The notes beneath the pieces are model-generated. The model was not told the origin of the DNA, ran no database searches, and saw nothing but the letters and a program-made list of their open reading frames with translations. Of a DNA stretch of 64,000 nucleotides, positions 41,039 through 51,046 are shown in pieces; positions within the stretch are counted from its first letter, which is position 1, and the number at the start of each line of letters is the position of its first letter. This DNA is from Mesorhizobium sp. LMG 17147. GTDB taxonomy: Bacteria; Pseudomonadota; Alphaproteobacteria; Rhizobiales; Rhizobiaceae. The stretch is from NCBI RefSeq assembly GCF_024297145.1, contig NZ_JANCTC010000005.1, positions 124,001 through 188,000 on the forward strand. Reading direction: 5' to 3'. Both the position numbers and the translations under genes were made by a program.

Positions 41039-42271
41039 ATGACCCTTTCATTCGATCTTACCACTGAGGGCGCGCGTGACGCGTTGCGCACCCGCACGAC
41101 GCCTGAAAAGCCGTCGCTGATCGGCCTGACGCGCGCCGAACTCGGGGCCGCCCTCGTCGCCGCCGGCATCGTGCCGGAGCGCCAGGCGAAAATGCGCGCC
41201 CAACAGCTCTGGCATTGGATCTATGTGCGCGGCGTTTCCGACTTTGCCGGCATGTTCAACATCTCCAAGGATCTGCGCGCCGCCCTCGACACGCATTTCA
41301 CCGTTGCCAGGCCCGAGATCGTCGAGGAGCAGATTTCCTCCGACGGCACGCGCAAATGGCTGTTCCGCTTTCCGCCGCGCGGCGCCGGCCGGCCGGTCGA
41401 GATCGAGACCGTCTACATTCCCGAAGAAGGCCGCGGCACGCTCTGCATCTCTTCGCAGGTCGGCTGCACCCTGACCTGCTCCTTCTGCCACACCGGCACG
41501 CAGAAGCTGGTGCGCAACCTGACCGCCGAGGAAATCCTCGCGCAGCTTTTGACCGCCCGCGACCGGCTCGGCGATTTCCCCGACCGCGACACACCCGACG
41601 GCGCCATCGTGCCGGCCGAGGGCCGGAAGGTGTCCAACATCGTCATGATGGGCATGGGCGAGCCGCTCTACAATTTCGAGGCGGTAAAGAAGGCGCTGCT
41701 TATCGCATCCGACGGCGACGGGCTTTCCCTGTCGAAGAGGCGCATCACGCTCTCGACATCGGGCGTCGTGCCCGAGATCTTCCGCACCGGCGAGGAGATC
41801 GGTGTGATGCTGGCGATCTCGCTGCACGCCACCAATGACGATCTGCGCGACCTTTTGGTGCCGATCAACAAGAAGTATCCGCTCAACGAGCTGATCGCTG
41901 CCTGCCATGCCTATCCCGGCCTGTCCAACGCCAAGCGGATCACCTTCGAATATGTGATGCTGAAGGACGTCAACGATTCGATCGAGGACGCCAAGGCGCT
42001 GGTCAAGCTGCTCAAGGGCATCCCCGCCAAGATCAATCTGATTCCGTTCAATCCGTGGCCGGGCACCAACTACCAGTGCTCGGACTGGGAGACGATCGAG
42101 AAATTCGCCGACTACATCAACAATGCCGGCTATGCTTCGCCGATCCGCACGCCGCGCGGCCGCGACATCCTCGCCGCCTGCGGCCAGCTCAAGTCGGACT
42201 CCGAGCGTATGCGCAAGGTCGACCGGCTGGCGCTGGAAGCGATGATGATCGCGGGGCATGGCGAGGTGTGA
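41039..42271 (+). CDS. rlmN: Dual-specificity 23S rRNA/tRNA adenine C2-methyltransferase
   Basis: A 410-residue radical-SAM enzyme that methylates A2503 of 23S rRNA and A37 of some tRNAs. The cluster motif CTLTCSFC has C143, C147 and C150. The MGMGEPLYN motif and the C-terminal Cys (ILAACGQL) that forms the methylated intermediate are present. The ATG at 41039 gives a normal length. Its stop overlaps the next gene's GTG start as GTGA. Confidence 0.95.
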   Translation: MTLSFDLTTEGARDALRTRTTPEKPSLIGLTRAELGAALVAAGIVPERQAKMRAQQLWHWIYVRGVSDFAGMFNISKDLRAALDTHFTVARPEIVEEQISSDGTRKWLFRFPPRGAGRPVEIETVYIPEEGRGTLCISSQVGCTLTCSFCHTGTQKLVRNLTAEEILAQLLTARDRLGDFPDRDTPDGAIVPAEGRKVSNIVMMGMGEPLYNFEAVKKALLIASDGDGLSLSKRRITLSTSGVVPEIFRTGEEIGVMLAISLHATNDDLRDLLVPINKKYPLNELIAACHAYPGLSNAKRITFEYVMLKDVNDSIEDAKALVKLLKGIPAKINLIPFNPWPGTNYQCSDWETIEKFADYINNAGYASPIRTPRGRDILAACGQLKSDSERMRKVDRLALEAMMIAGHGEV

Positions 42272-42720
42272 ATCGCGTCGTCGCCTATCTGATCCGCTTC
42301 GCCGTTATCCTTGTCGGCTATGGCGTTGCTTCGCTGGCGGCAAGCGCCTTCCTTAACATCATGTTCCTGGCGTCTCTTGGGCTGATAACGGATGAGACGC
42401 AACCGGCGGCGCAGGCTTCGCTGTGGTTTTCAGTCCCCTTCGTCGGGCTGTTCGTCGCCTATTTCGCTTTCATGCCGGCGGCGATCGCCATCCTGATTTC
42501 CGAGATCCTTGGTCGGCGGGACTGGCTGTTCTATGCACTGGCGGGCGCGGCGGTGGCGGCGGTCTTCCTCGGCTTCGTCCACCAGACGGCCGATGCCAAT
42601 TTCGAGGTTACCAACACCAGCGTCATGCTGGCGGTGATCGGCTGCGGTATGGTCGGCGGTATTTTCCACTGGCTGAGCGCCGGGCGCTCGGCCGGAAGCT
42701 GGCGCCAGATCAGCGCATGA
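42268..42720 (+). CDS. Four-span membrane protein of unknown function
   Basis: A 150-residue protein with four hydrophobic segments (about residues 5-40, 50-75, 85-105, 120-140). The start is GTG at 42268, overlapping the rlmN stop (GTGA), so translation is coupled. The TGA stop lies inside a palindromic repeat (GCATGACCC at 42714-42722). I do not recognise the family. Coupling with rlmN suggests simple co-expression only. Confidence 0.8.
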   Translation: MNRVVAYLIRFAVILVGYGVASLAASAFLNIMFLASLGLITDETQPAAQASLWFSVPFVGLFVAYFAFMPAAIAILISEILGRRDWLFYALAGAAVAAVFLGFVHQTADANFEVTNTSVMLAVIGCGMVGGIFHWLSAGRSAGSWRQISA

Positions 42721-42752
42721 CCCCGAACCAAAGGTTCGGAAAGGATCATGCG
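42714..42752. repeat. GCATGACCC palindromic repeat overlapping a stop codon
   Basis: GCGCATGACCCCGAACC and GGTTCGGAAAGGATCATGCGC are complementary. It resembles 20651-20696. It contains the TGA stop of the upstream membrane protein. Confidence 0.8.
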
Positions 42753-42766
42753 CAAAATGAAAGTAC

Positions 42767-43408
42767 CTATTTCGCCTGGGCCGTCAGGATCTTGAGCGCG
42801 AAGGCCGAAAAAACTCCGGCAAACAGATAGTCGACGACGCGGGTCACGCGCGGGCTGGATTTCATCGCGGCCGAGAATTTTTCCGCCGCCAGCACCATCG
42901 GCGCCGTCACCGGGATCGCCAGCACGACGAACATCACGCCGAGGAAGAACAGCTTTCCCGGCGCGTTGGGATCATGCGCGGAGACGAATTGCGGCAGGAA
43001 GGTCATGAAGAACAGGATGATCTTCGGGTTGAGCAGATTGACCCCGAGCCCCGCGGCCCAGCTGCGGAACAGCGAGATCTGCGGCCCGCTCTTCTTCTCC
43101 GGTGAAAACGCCGACCCTTTTGTGATCGCCTGCCATGCCAGGAAGACCAGATAGCCGGCGCCGAAAATCTTCAGCACGAAGAACGCCATCGGCGAGGCGA
43201 CGATCAGCGCCGAGACGCCGACCACCACCAGCGTGGTGTGAATCAGTGTGCCGCACAAGGCGCCGGCCATCGAGGCAAAGCCGGTGGCACGGCCCTGGCT
43301 CAGCGTGCGCGAGACGAACAGCGTCATGTCAGGCCCGGGCGTGATCGCCAGGATGAAGGTGGCGATGGCGAACTGGATAAGCGTCGTACTGTCGGGGATG
43401 AAGGACAT
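42767..43408 (-). CDS. LysE family translocator
   Basis: A 213-residue six-span exporter of the LysE/RhtB family. The N-terminal signature is ITPGPDMTLFVSRTLSQGR, followed by GALCGTLIHTTLVVVG. LysE-family proteins export amino acids such as lysine, arginine, threonine or homoserine. It is divergent from argG, so an arginine-related export role is possible but only an inference. Confidence 0.92.
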   Translation of the reverse strand: MSFIPDSTTLIQFAIATFILAITPGPDMTLFVSRTLSQGRATGFASMAGALCGTLIHTTLVVVGVSALIVASPMAFFVLKIFGAGYLVFLAWQAITKGSAFSPEKKSGPQISLFRSWAAGLGVNLLNPKIILFFMTFLPQFVSAHDPNAPGKLFFLGVMFVVLAIPVTAPMVLAAEKFSAAMKSSPRVTRVVDYLFAGVFSAFALKILTAQAK

Positions 43409-43576
43409 GGCTCGTCTCGTAGCGGCAAAAGACGGCGCAGCCATAGCGCAGGACCCGTGTGCTCGCCAGCCTCTGAGCGATACAGCATCTGGTCCAGGCA
43501 TCGTTCGTCCCTTGCGCTGGCCTAAAACGCCGTGATACCTCGCCCGCGAAGAACCCCTGTCGCGGAACTGCCCACC

Positions 43577-44800
43577 ATGTCGAAAGCAAAAGCCGTCAAG
43601 AAAGTCGTGCTCGCCTATTCCGGCGGCCTCGATACCTCGATCATCCTGAAATGGCTGCAGACCGAGCTCGGCGCCGAGGTCGTCACCTTCACCGCCGATC
43701 TCGGCCAGGGTGGCGAACTGGAGCCGGCTAGGCGCAAGGCCGAGATGATGGGCATCAAGGACATCCGCATCGTAGATGTCCGCGAGGAGTTCGTATCCGA
43801 TTTCGTCTTCCCGATGTTCCGCGCCAACGCCGTCTATGAGGGCAGCTATCTGCTCGGCACCTCGATCGCCCGGCCGCTGATCTCGAAACATCTTGTCGAG
43901 ATCGCCAGGGAGACCGGCGCCGACGCGATCGCGCATGGGGCCACCGGCAAGGGTAACGATCAGGTGCGTTTCGAGCTTTCCGCCTATGCGCTGAACCCCG
44001 ACATCAAGGTCATCGCACCCTGGCGCGACTGGTCGTTCAAGTCGCGCACCGACCTGATCAACTTCGCTGAGCAGCACCAGATCCCGGTGCCGAAGGACAA
44101 GAAGGGCGATGCGCCGTTCTCGGTCGACGCCAACCTTCTGCACTCCTCCTCCGAGGGCAAGGTGCTAGAGGACCCGTGGAGCGAGCCGCCGGAATTCGTC
44201 CACCAGCGCACCATCTCGCCGATGGATGCGCCGGATGAGGTCACCGAGATCGAGATCGAATTCCTCAAGGGCGACCCGGTTGCGCTCAACGGCAAGAAGC
44301 TGTCGCCGGCAACGATGCTGGCGGCGCTCAATGATCTCGGCCGTGACAATGGCATCGGCCGGCTCGACCTGGTCGAGAACCGTTTCGTCGGCATGAAATC
44401 GCGTGGTGTATACGAGACCCCCGGCGGCACCATCCTGATATCGGCCCACCGGGCGATCGAATCGATCACGCTCGACCGAGGTGCGGCCCACCTCAAGGAC
44501 GAGTTCATGCCGCGCTATGCCGAGCTGATCTATAACGGCTTCTGGTTCGCGCCCGAGCGGCTGATGCTGCAGGCGATGATCGACAAGAGCCAGGAAGACG
44601 TTGAAGGCACCGTGCGGCTGAAGCTCTACAAGGGCAACGTCATTGTCACCGGCCGCAAGTCGAGGAAGACGCTCTATTCCGATGCGCTGGTCACCTTCGA
44701 GGACGATCGCGGCGCCTACGACCAGAAGGACGCCGAAGGATTCATCCGCCTCAACGCGCTCAGGCTTAGGACACTAGCGGCGCGTAGTCGTGAACGCTAA
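43577..44800 (+). CDS. argG: Argininosuccinate synthase
   Basis: A 407-residue enzyme that joins citrulline and aspartate with ATP in arginine synthesis. The PP-loop is AYSGGLDTS at residues 13-21. Later segments [13 protein letters not shown] and [13 protein letters not shown] are typical. I chose ATG 43577 ([17 protein letters not shown]); upstream codons in the frame are not conserved in character. Length is normal. Confidence 0.96.
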   Translation: MSKAKAVKKVVLAYSGGLDTSIILKWLQTELGAEVVTFTADLGQGGELEPARRKAEMMGIKDIRIVDVREEFVSDFVFPMFRANAVYEGSYLLGTSIARPLISKHLVEIARETGADAIAHGATGKGNDQVRFELSAYALNPDIKVIAPWRDWSFKSRTDLINFAEQHQIPVPKDKKGDAPFSVDANLLHSSSEGKVLEDPWSEPPEFVHQRTISPMDAPDEVTEIEIEFLKGDPVALNGKKLSPATMLAALNDLGRDNGIGRLDLVENRFVGMKSRGVYETPGGTILISAHRAIESITLDRGAAHLKDEFMPRYAELIYNGFWFAPERLMLQAMIDKSQEDVEGTVRLKLYKGNVIVTGRKSRKTLYSDALVTFEDDRGAYDQKDAEGFIRLNALRLRTLAARSRER

Positions 44801-44948
44801 GTATATATTCATAAAAATATCGCTTAGCCCGGTTCAATATTCTTAACGAAGCTAATGTAGTTGTTTCTAGTGACAGCTGCAGAGCTTTTCTTGCTTGACC
44901 TCATGGCCAGATTGTCCAATTGCTTTTTTGGGCAATGGGGCTATAATA

Positions 44949-45257
44949 ATGAAACGTCGTCTTTTGATTTTGCCGGCGACAATCGGCATTCTGGCGGGCT
45001 GCCAGACTGGACAAGAAGCCGTGAACAAGGACCCCAAAGCGGCATACGACCGGTGCATCGGCAACGTCGCGACATGGAGCATCACCGCCAAACACGAAGC
45101 GATGGCCTTCATGGGTGTTTCCGAAGAGCGCATGCCGGCCACATTTTGCCGACGCCTCGTCGACGCGTTGGCCAGCGGCAGACTTACCCTCTCCGATATA
45201 AACAGGCTTCAGACCAACCAACCCACCGACGTCTGGAGGGTCATCAAGGGGAAGTGA
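44949..45257 (+). CDS. Small predicted lipoprotein
   Basis: A 102-residue protein. The signal peptide MKRRLLILPATIGILAGC has a clear lipobox with Cys18. The mature part contains two further Cys residues (DRCIGN, TFCRRL) and is predicted to be helical. I recognise no family. The upstream 148 bases are AT-rich, and a TATAAT directly before the ATG (44942-44947) is too close to be a promoter for this start. Confidence 0.72.
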   Translation: MKRRLLILPATIGILAGCQTGQEAVNKDPKAAYDRCIGNVATWSITAKHEAMAFMGVSEERMPATFCRRLVDALASGRLTLSDINRLQTNQPTDVWRVIKGK

Positions 45258-45436
45258 CGGGTTGGGCAATGGTTATTTTGCGATGCGCCGCGCAAGTTCC
45301 GCTGGATGTTTCTGGTTGGCCTGGCGGTGGCCGAAGGAAGTCCCCGCCAGTAATCTTTTCCCTCCGGCAATATCAGCTTGATTCACATCCCGGCAAGGTG
45401 CTCGCCGGCTGCTCCTACGCGCTCGACGTGAAATAG

Positions 45437-45461
45437 AAAGCCCGGTGCTTGGCCGGGCTTT
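45437..45461. terminator. Stem-loop terminator
   Basis: AAAGCCCGG pairs perfectly with CCGGGCTTT around a 7-base loop. It can terminate in either direction and lies between the small lipoprotein and the convergent lytic transglycosylase. Confidence 0.75.
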
Positions 45462-45470
45462 CCGTCGAAG

Positions 45471-45533
45471 AGAGCAATTCCAGGAAAGGCGTGAAACGGT
45501 TTTCTGTCTGGAATTGCGTTAAAACAAAGCTCT
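45471..45533. repeat. GAGCAATTCC palindromic repeat
   Basis: AGAGCAATTCCAGG ... TCTGGAATTGCGTT ... GCTCT, the same family as 14320-14428 and 21383-21431. It lies just after the terminator and before the lytic transglycosylase stop. Confidence 0.88.
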
Positions 45534-45544
45534 AGGGTTTTCTG

Positions 45545-46339
45545 TCAGTCGGCATCGATCGCTGTGGCCATGCGGGCGATGGCCTGTTGGTAGACGCTCG
45601 CGGAATTCCAGCCGGCAATTGCACCGATATTCGCCTGCGCGCTGGCGCCCGGTCGCCAACCATGACTCTTGAGGAAGTTGGCGGTAGAAGCCAACGCAGT
45701 GGCCTTGTCGCGCAGGTTTTTGTTACCTACGCCATATGTCAAAACATTTCCGGGCAGGAACTGCGTGTGACCAATCTCGCCATGCGCGGCACCGACCGAC
45801 GAGGCGCTCAACGCTCCGCGATCAACCAGCTTCAGGGCCGCAATGGCATGCGGGTAGAAGAACTCCGGACGGCGGCAGTCATAAGCAAGCGTTAAAATGG
45901 CGGAGACCGTATTCTGGTTGCCCATGGCGGAACCGAAGCCGGTCTCCATGCCCCAGATGGCGAGCAACACGCCCGGCGACACGCCGTAATTCTGTTCGAT
46001 CTTGTCGAACAGCGCAGCATTGGCCTTCTTCAGCGCACGGCCCCTGGCAATGATCGCGGACGCGCCACGGCGCTTCATGAAAGCTTCCACCGAGCCGCTG
46101 AAAGCCTTATGGATGGCGCGGTCGACGGAGATCGTCTTTGTCGCGTAGGTTGCGCGAGCCAGAGCGGCCAGACCCTTCGAGCCGACGCCGTCGGCCTTGG
46201 CCTCCGCGGCGAACTCCGGTTTCCACGCCTCGAAGCCGGCGCCGCTCTTGCCACAGCTGGCCGCCTGCGCGCCCGTCGCCAGCGCAAGCACCGCCACCAC
46301 CGTGGCCACTACAAACATCTTCTTGGCAAGAAATGCCAT
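45545..46339 (-). CDS. Lytic murein transglycosylase (MltB family)
   Basis: A 264-residue periplasmic enzyme that cleaves peptidoglycan glycan strands. The signal peptide ends in GAQAAS. The catalytic Glu is E132 in IWGMETGFGS, and the later GHTQFLPGN and WRPG motifs are typical of the SLT_2/MltB family. ATG 46339 has AGGAGAG upstream. It lacks a C-terminal peptidoglycan-binding domain, so it is the short form. Confidence 0.92.
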   Translation of the reverse strand: MAFLAKKMFVVATVVAVLALATGAQAASCGKSGAGFEAWKPEFAAEAKADGVGSKGLAALARATYATKTISVDRAIHKAFSGSVEAFMKRRGASAIIARGRALKKANAALFDKIEQNYGVSPGVLLAIWGMETGFGSAMGNQNTVSAILTLAYDCRRPEFFYPHAIAALKLVDRGALSASSVGAAHGEIGHTQFLPGNVLTYGVGNKNLRDKATALASTANFLKSHGWRPGASAQANIGAIAGWNSASVYQQAIARMATAIDAD

Positions 46340-46524
46340 GCTGCTCTCCTGGTTGCCTGAATCACGTTCCCAATTGCGAACTTGCCTGCGAAACACCTGC
46401 TTGTCACTGCCCCGGCGCCACGCCGATGCACTCAATACAGCAGGAACCTCAAATCCACCACACTGGCGGACGCCCGGGAATTTGCCTACGATCAAGTAAT
46501 TATTGTGGCGGGGGCAGAATAAGC

Positions 46525-47772
46525 ATGGAAGACGTTGACGTCGTGATCATCGGCGCCGGTTCAGCCGGGCTTTCGGCTGCCAAGACCCTGCGCGCTGCCG
46601 GTTTTTCCTTCAAATTGTTGGAAGCGATGAACCGCATTGGCGGCCGCGCCTGGACCAGCGATCAGCATTTCGGCGTGCCGTTCGACATCGGCTGCGCCTG
46701 GTTGCATGCCGCGGACCGCAATCCTTATTTTCCCGAGGCGAAAGCCGCCGCCTGGACGCTTCATCACCACGACATGAATGTCGATCATCTCTACTACCGC
46801 GAGCGAAAGGCAAGCGAAGCCGAAGAGGCGGCGATGAAGGTTGCCGACGCAAGGCTGTTCGAACTGGTGGCGGCACATCAGGTGAGGGAAGGCGACGACG
46901 ACCGTCTTTCGGCATTGCTCGCCAAGGGACACGCGCCGCGCGCCGCCGCAACCTTCGCCGGGCCGATGGATTTCGGCGCCGACGAGGACGAGATATCGAT
47001 CCGCGACTTTCAGGCGGCCGCCGATCTCGATCCGAACTATTTCACCAGGGAAGGCTTCGGTACGCTGGTTGCGCGCTTCGGCGCCGATGTGCCGGTGGCA
47101 CTGTCGACGCCGGTGCGCAAGATCGTCTGGGATGGGCCGGGCGTAGCCTGCGTCACCGATCGCGGTACCATCTGCGCCAAGGCGGTTATCGTCACCGCCT
47201 CGCCGGCAGTGCTCGCCTTCGAGGAGATTGCGTTCTCGCCTGCACTCCCCGACGCGCATTTCGCCGCCTTCTTTGACCTGCCGATGGGCATGCTGACCAA
47301 GCTGCCGGTCGAAATATCCGGTACAAGGCTCGGCCTGGAGCCGTTCGACGATTTGCTGATCGAGCGGCTGGCCAGACACGACATCTACTTCCTCTGCTTT
47401 CCCTTCGACCTCGATCTGATGGTCGGTTTCGTCGGCGGCGATTTCGCCTGGGAGATGTCGGCGGCGGGCGAGGCGGCCGGCATCGACTTCGTCGTCGACC
47501 GGCTCTGCGGCATCTTTGGCGGCGACGTGCGAAAACATGTCGGACGCGCGATGATGACCAATTGGGGCGCTGAGCGGTTCGTGCGCGGCGCCTATGCGGC
47601 GGCGCGGCCAGGCCGCTCGCAAGCGCGCGCCACGCTGATGCAGCCGGTGGCGGAAAAGATCTTCTTCGCCGGCGAGCATTTGGCCGGTCCGCTGATGCAG
47701 ACCTGCGGCGGCGCCAGGCTATCGGGCGCGGCAGTGGCCAAGGAGGTCGTCGCCCAGCTTGCGGCAAAATAG
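46525..47772 (+). CDS. Flavin-containing amine oxidoreductase
   Basis: A 415-residue FAD enzyme. The N-terminal dinucleotide motif is VVIIGAGSAGLSAAKTL, followed by EAMNRIGGRAWT. The C-terminal FAD segment is IFFAGEHLAGPLMQTCGGAR. This is the monoamine/polyamine oxidase fold. The substrate is unknown; no signal peptide is seen, so it is cytosolic. The ATG at 46525 is preceded by GGGGCAG. Confidence 0.9.
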   Translation: MEDVDVVIIGAGSAGLSAAKTLRAAGFSFKLLEAMNRIGGRAWTSDQHFGVPFDIGCAWLHAADRNPYFPEAKAAAWTLHHHDMNVDHLYYRERKASEAEEAAMKVADARLFELVAAHQVREGDDDRLSALLAKGHAPRAAATFAGPMDFGADEDEISIRDFQAAADLDPNYFTREGFGTLVARFGADVPVALSTPVRKIVWDGPGVACVTDRGTICAKAVIVTASPAVLAFEEIAFSPALPDAHFAAFFDLPMGMLTKLPVEISGTRLGLEPFDDLLIERLARHDIYFLCFPFDLDLMVGFVGGDFAWEMSAAGEAAGIDFVVDRLCGIFGGDVRKHVGRAMMTNWGAERFVRGAYAAARPGRSQARATLMQPVAEKIFFAGEHLAGPLMQTCGGARLSGAAVAKEVVAQLAAK

Positions 47773-47862
47773 CGTCGGCCGGCAGGAACGTGGGCAGCTG
47801 ACAGGCGTTTGGCGTTCTCCTGTTCGTATTGTCCTTCGCATTTCGAATGATTTGAGACGCCA

Positions 47863-48957
47863 ATGAAGCTTTTCGACTGCCCGCATTGCGGCCACCGTCT
47901 CTATTTCGAGAACGCGCAATGCCTGCACTGCGCCAGCGTCGTGGTCTACGATCCCGAGCATGCGCGCTTCGCGCTGTCCGGCGGCGACGTCTTCCATTGC
48001 ACCAATGCCGACGAATGCGCCTGCAACTGGATGGCGGAGCCCGGCCACGCCTTCTGCCGCGCCTGTGCGCTGAACCAGCTGATTCCGGATCTGTCGGTCG
48101 ACGGCAACCGCCGCCGCTGGATCCGTGTCGAGGCGGCAAAGAAGCGTGCCGTGTATTCGCTGCTCGCCTTCGGCCTGCCGGTCGCACCCAAGCAGAATCC
48201 CGGCGACGAGATCGGCCTCGCTTTCGATTTTCTTGCCGATCCGATCGGCGGCGGTCCCGGCGGCGAGCGTATCTTGACCGGCCACGACAACGGCCGGATC
48301 ACGCTCAACGTCGCCGAGGCGGATTCGGCAGAGCGCGAGCGACGGCGCGTCGAGATGGGCGAGAACTACCGCACGCTGCTCGGCCATTTCCGCCATGAAC
48401 TCGGCCATTATTACTGGGACCGCCTGATCCGCGACGATCCGCAAAGGCTTGCCGGTTTTCGCGCTTTGTTCGGCGACGAGCGCGCCGATTACGAACAGGC
48501 GCTGAAGACCTATTATGCCGATGGCGCGCCGCCCGACTGGCAGCAGCGCCATATCTCGGCCTATGCGACGTCGCACCCATGGGAGGACTGGGCCGAGACA
48601 TGGGCGCATCACATGCACATCACCGACACGCTGGAGATGGTGCATGCCCTGAATTTCCCGCTCGGCCGGTTGGAGACTGTTGAAGCCAACGAGCTGCCGC
48701 GCGCCGATACCGGCGGCAAGTTGCAGCCGGCACCATCGGAACCCGCCCCCAGGCCAGAGCCCTTCGAAAGGATTCTCGAGCGCTGGCTGGTGCTGTCGGA
48801 GGCGTCCAACTCGATCAACCGCTGCATGGGCCTGCCCGATCTCTATCCGTTCGTCATCTCGGACGTGGCGGCGCAAAAACTTGCTTTTGTTCACGAGCTT
48901 TTGACCGACCTGCCGAAAACGACTGGAACAAATCGTGAGCCGGCCGAAGCCTTTTAG
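47863..48957 (+). CDS. Putative zinc-binding metallopeptidase with N-terminal zinc ribbon
   Basis: A 364-residue protein. The N-terminus has a zinc ribbon with C6, C9, C20 and C23, and a further set of Cys residues to about position 70 (CTNADECAC, CRACAL). The gluzincin motif H178-E-L-G-H182 is mid-protein, with a downstream Glu in WEDWAETWAHH. This matches the family annotated as putative zinc-binding peptidase (Peptidase_Mx type). It is probably cytosolic. Target is unknown. Confidence 0.88.
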   Translation: MKLFDCPHCGHRLYFENAQCLHCASVVVYDPEHARFALSGGDVFHCTNADECACNWMAEPGHAFCRACALNQLIPDLSVDGNRRRWIRVEAAKKRAVYSLLAFGLPVAPKQNPGDEIGLAFDFLADPIGGGPGGERILTGHDNGRITLNVAEADSAERERRRVEMGENYRTLLGHFRHELGHYYWDRLIRDDPQRLAGFRALFGDERADYEQALKTYYADGAPPDWQQRHISAYATSHPWEDWAETWAHHMHITDTLEMVHALNFPLGRLETVEANELPRADTGGKLQPAPSEPAPRPEPFERILERWLVLSEASNSINRCMGLPDLYPFVISDVAAQKLAFVHELLTDLPKTTGTNREPAEAF

Positions 48958-49020
48958 CCGGAACGCATGCGGCTTTGCTTCGTTTTCGGTCCCGAGGGAC
49001 TGTGAAACGGAGAGAAAACC

Positions 49021-49623
49021 ATGAAACGCATATTGTTTCCGGCGGTGGCCGGAGCGCTCATAGCGATGTCGGGCTCTGCTTTGGCCGACACCGCCGTCTC
49101 GGCCATCACCGATCTCAATGTACGCGCCGGCCCCGGCCCACAATATCCGGTCATCGGTGTGCTCGCGGCCGGCCAGTCCGCGACGCTCGACGGCTGCATC
49201 GCCAACAGCAAATGGTGCACCATCGCCGAGGCCAACGGCCAGGGCTGGGTCTATTCCGACTATGTGACGGCCGATTTCGGCGGCAGCCGTGTGGTCCTGA
49301 CACAGCGTCCGGCCAGCGCCGACATTGCCATCGTGACGCCGCCCGCCGATAGCGCCGAATATTCCGACACCTATACCGGAGCGATCGTTGCCGGCGAGGC
49401 GATCGAGCCCATCCGGAGACCGCCGGCCGAGATCCGCACCTATGTCCGTACGCATCGGCTCGAACCGGTCTATCTCGAGGGCGAGGTGGTGACCGGCGCG
49501 ACGTTGCCTGACACCGTCGAGCTGCGCGAAATTCCTGACTATGATTACCGCTATGTCTATGTGAACGGCCAGCCGGCACTGGTCGATCCAGGCACCAGGC
49601 GCATCATGTACGTCGAGCGCTGA
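49021..49623 (+). CDS. Secreted SH3 and DUF1236 domain protein
   Basis: A 200-residue exported protein. The signal peptide ends at about residue 22 (SALA). A bacterial SH3 domain covers ~25-90 (ITDLNVRAGPGPQYPVIGVL ... GWVYSDYV), with a C-C pair (DGCIANSKWC). The C-terminal ~70 residues match DUF1236 (RTYVRTHRLEPVYLEGEV and DYRYVYVNGQPALVDP). It likely binds peptidoglycan or another envelope ligand. A GGAGAG ribosome site precedes the ATG. Confidence 0.88.
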   Translation: MKRILFPAVAGALIAMSGSALADTAVSAITDLNVRAGPGPQYPVIGVLAAGQSATLDGCIANSKWCTIAEANGQGWVYSDYVTADFGGSRVVLTQRPASADIAIVTPPADSAEYSDTYTGAIVAGEAIEPIRRPPAEIRTYVRTHRLEPVYLEGEVVTGATLPDTVELREIPDYDYRYVYVNGQPALVDPGTRRIMYVER

Positions 49624-49767
49624 CAATACAAACAGGGCGGTCGCATAGCGGCGGCCGCTCGCACTGCCGACATTGCCACACGCCGGTACTGCCGCTGCAA
49701 TACCGGTTTCCACATTGCGGCCGATGTTCTAGACCTTGCGAGCCGAAGCAACAGCCAGCGAGCCCGC

Positions 49768-50736
49768 GTGACGATCGACCCAACCGCCTTCCAACAGTAC
49801 CGGCACACCACCAACAACAAGACCACTTTGCCGCGGCTTCCGCTTGGAGCGGTGGTCGTCATCCTGTTCTGGCTCGGAACCACTGCCGCCGTGCTGTTCG
49901 GCGGCACATATGCCTTTGCCGTTTGGCAGGCGTCATCTGGCACCGCCTCGCCAGGTGGAGGAGCGGTGCAGGATTTCATGGCCTCTCGTGCGGGCATCCT
50001 CGCGGCGCTGGCTTCATTTGCCGGAATCTGGCTCGGCCTTTGGGCTGCAATGCGCTGGATCCATCGCGAAAAGCTGACCGCCCTGATTGGCGTCAGCCGG
50101 CGCATTTCCTGGGCGGGATTCCTGAAAGGGCTGACCGCGGTGCTGATCACCTCGCTGCTTTCCGAGATCCTGCTTTATGGTTTGCAGCCCGACATCGCGC
50201 GCGGCGCGATCGGCCTGTCCGCGTGGCTTTTGTTCCTGATCCCGATCGCCGCCCTGACCTTTCTGCAGACCTCGTCGGAGGAGATGCTTTTTCGCGGTTA
50301 TCTGCTCAGGGGCCTGGCGAGCCGGTTCCAGAACCCTTTCATCTGGGCGCTGCTGCCGGGATTGCTGTTCACCTCCCTGCACTGGAGCCCAGGTTCGAGC
50401 GCCGCCATCAATGCCTGCGTGCTGGCCTCGATCGCCGCCTTTGCGCTGTTGCTGACCCTTCTGGTCTATGCGACCGGCAATCTCGGTGCCGGCTTCGGCG
50501 CCCATCTCGGCAACAATCTGACCGGTTTCCTGCTGATTTCGCACCAGCAAAGCTATAATTCCTTCGCCCTGTTCAACGCCAAGCCGCTCGAATCCGCCGG
50601 CTGGACGACTTTAGACGCCGTCCTCATCGCCGTGATCGGCATCGTCAGCAGCCTGTTGACTGTTCTGTTGCTTTTGCATCCGCGCTCACCGCTGAAGGTC
50701 GAGCCGGATATGCCGCTCGCCGGCGGCGTGCGCTGA
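49768..50736 (+). CDS. CPBP family intramembrane metalloprotease
   Basis: A 322-residue polytopic protein with about eight spans. The CPBP/Abi motif 1 is EEMLFR at residues 171-176, followed by the conserved His regions near FTSLHW and HLGNN. These residues form the glutamate-type intramembrane protease site. The start appears to be GTG at 49768. Targets are unknown; relatives process prenylated proteins or confer bacteriocin immunity. Confidence 0.9.
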   Translation: MTIDPTAFQQYRHTTNNKTTLPRLPLGAVVVILFWLGTTAAVLFGGTYAFAVWQASSGTASPGGGAVQDFMASRAGILAALASFAGIWLGLWAAMRWIHREKLTALIGVSRRISWAGFLKGLTAVLITSLLSEILLYGLQPDIARGAIGLSAWLLFLIPIAALTFLQTSSEEMLFRGYLLRGLASRFQNPFIWALLPGLLFTSLHWSPGSSAAINACVLASIAAFALLLTLLVYATGNLGAGFGAHLGNNLTGFLLISHQQSYNSFALFNAKPLESAGWTTLDAVLIAVIGIVSSLLTVLLLLHPRSPLKVEPDMPLAGGVR

Positions 50737-51046
50737 TGCGCCTTGCCTGGCCGCCCCGAGCATATTTGGCGCAAAGCCTGACCAAAGCTTGACTCTGCGG
50801 CCGATTTCCTGTCTACACGCCGCGAAATCCGCGACGAGTATTCCTCCGAGCAGACCGACCGGGACGCCGAAACCTCCTTGAGGTGAAGTGCTGTAAATCG
50901 ATCCCGGAGGCCAACACCCGGCAGCGCTGTGCGCCCCCGGGTGCTTTTTGGCTTTGGGCTTTTGCCCGGACCGGCTTTTGTTTGGACAGTTGGCGCGAAC
51001 GCATTACCTCTCGGGCACATCCGGGTGCCAGGGAAAAGGAAAAAGA
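50737..51046. other. Gap between CPBP gene and ffh region, with terminator-like stem
   Basis: This 310-base gap holds the stem at 50915-50949 and no convincing coding frame. A CCTCC (50874-50878) can pair with GGAGG (50906-50910), suggesting a structured leader. I looked here for the 4.5S SRP RNA and did not find its conserved loop. Confidence 0.5.
50915..50949 (+). terminator. Stem-loop with T-run ~100 bases ahead of the ffh uORF
   Basis: CACCCGG pairs with CCGGGTG around a 15-base loop and is followed by CTTTTT. It may end transcripts of the CPBP gene, act as an attenuator for ffh, or be the 3' end of a small leader RNA. Confidence 0.6.

Noticed and set aside
44942..44947. TATAAT as the -10 box of the small lipoprotein gene.
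   Set aside because: It ends two bases before the ATG, so transcription would begin after the start codon.
50780..51046. The 4.5S SRP RNA gene just upstream of ffh.
   Set aside because: The conserved loop (GGTCAGG ... GGAAGCAGC pattern) is absent; only a short terminator-like stem is present.
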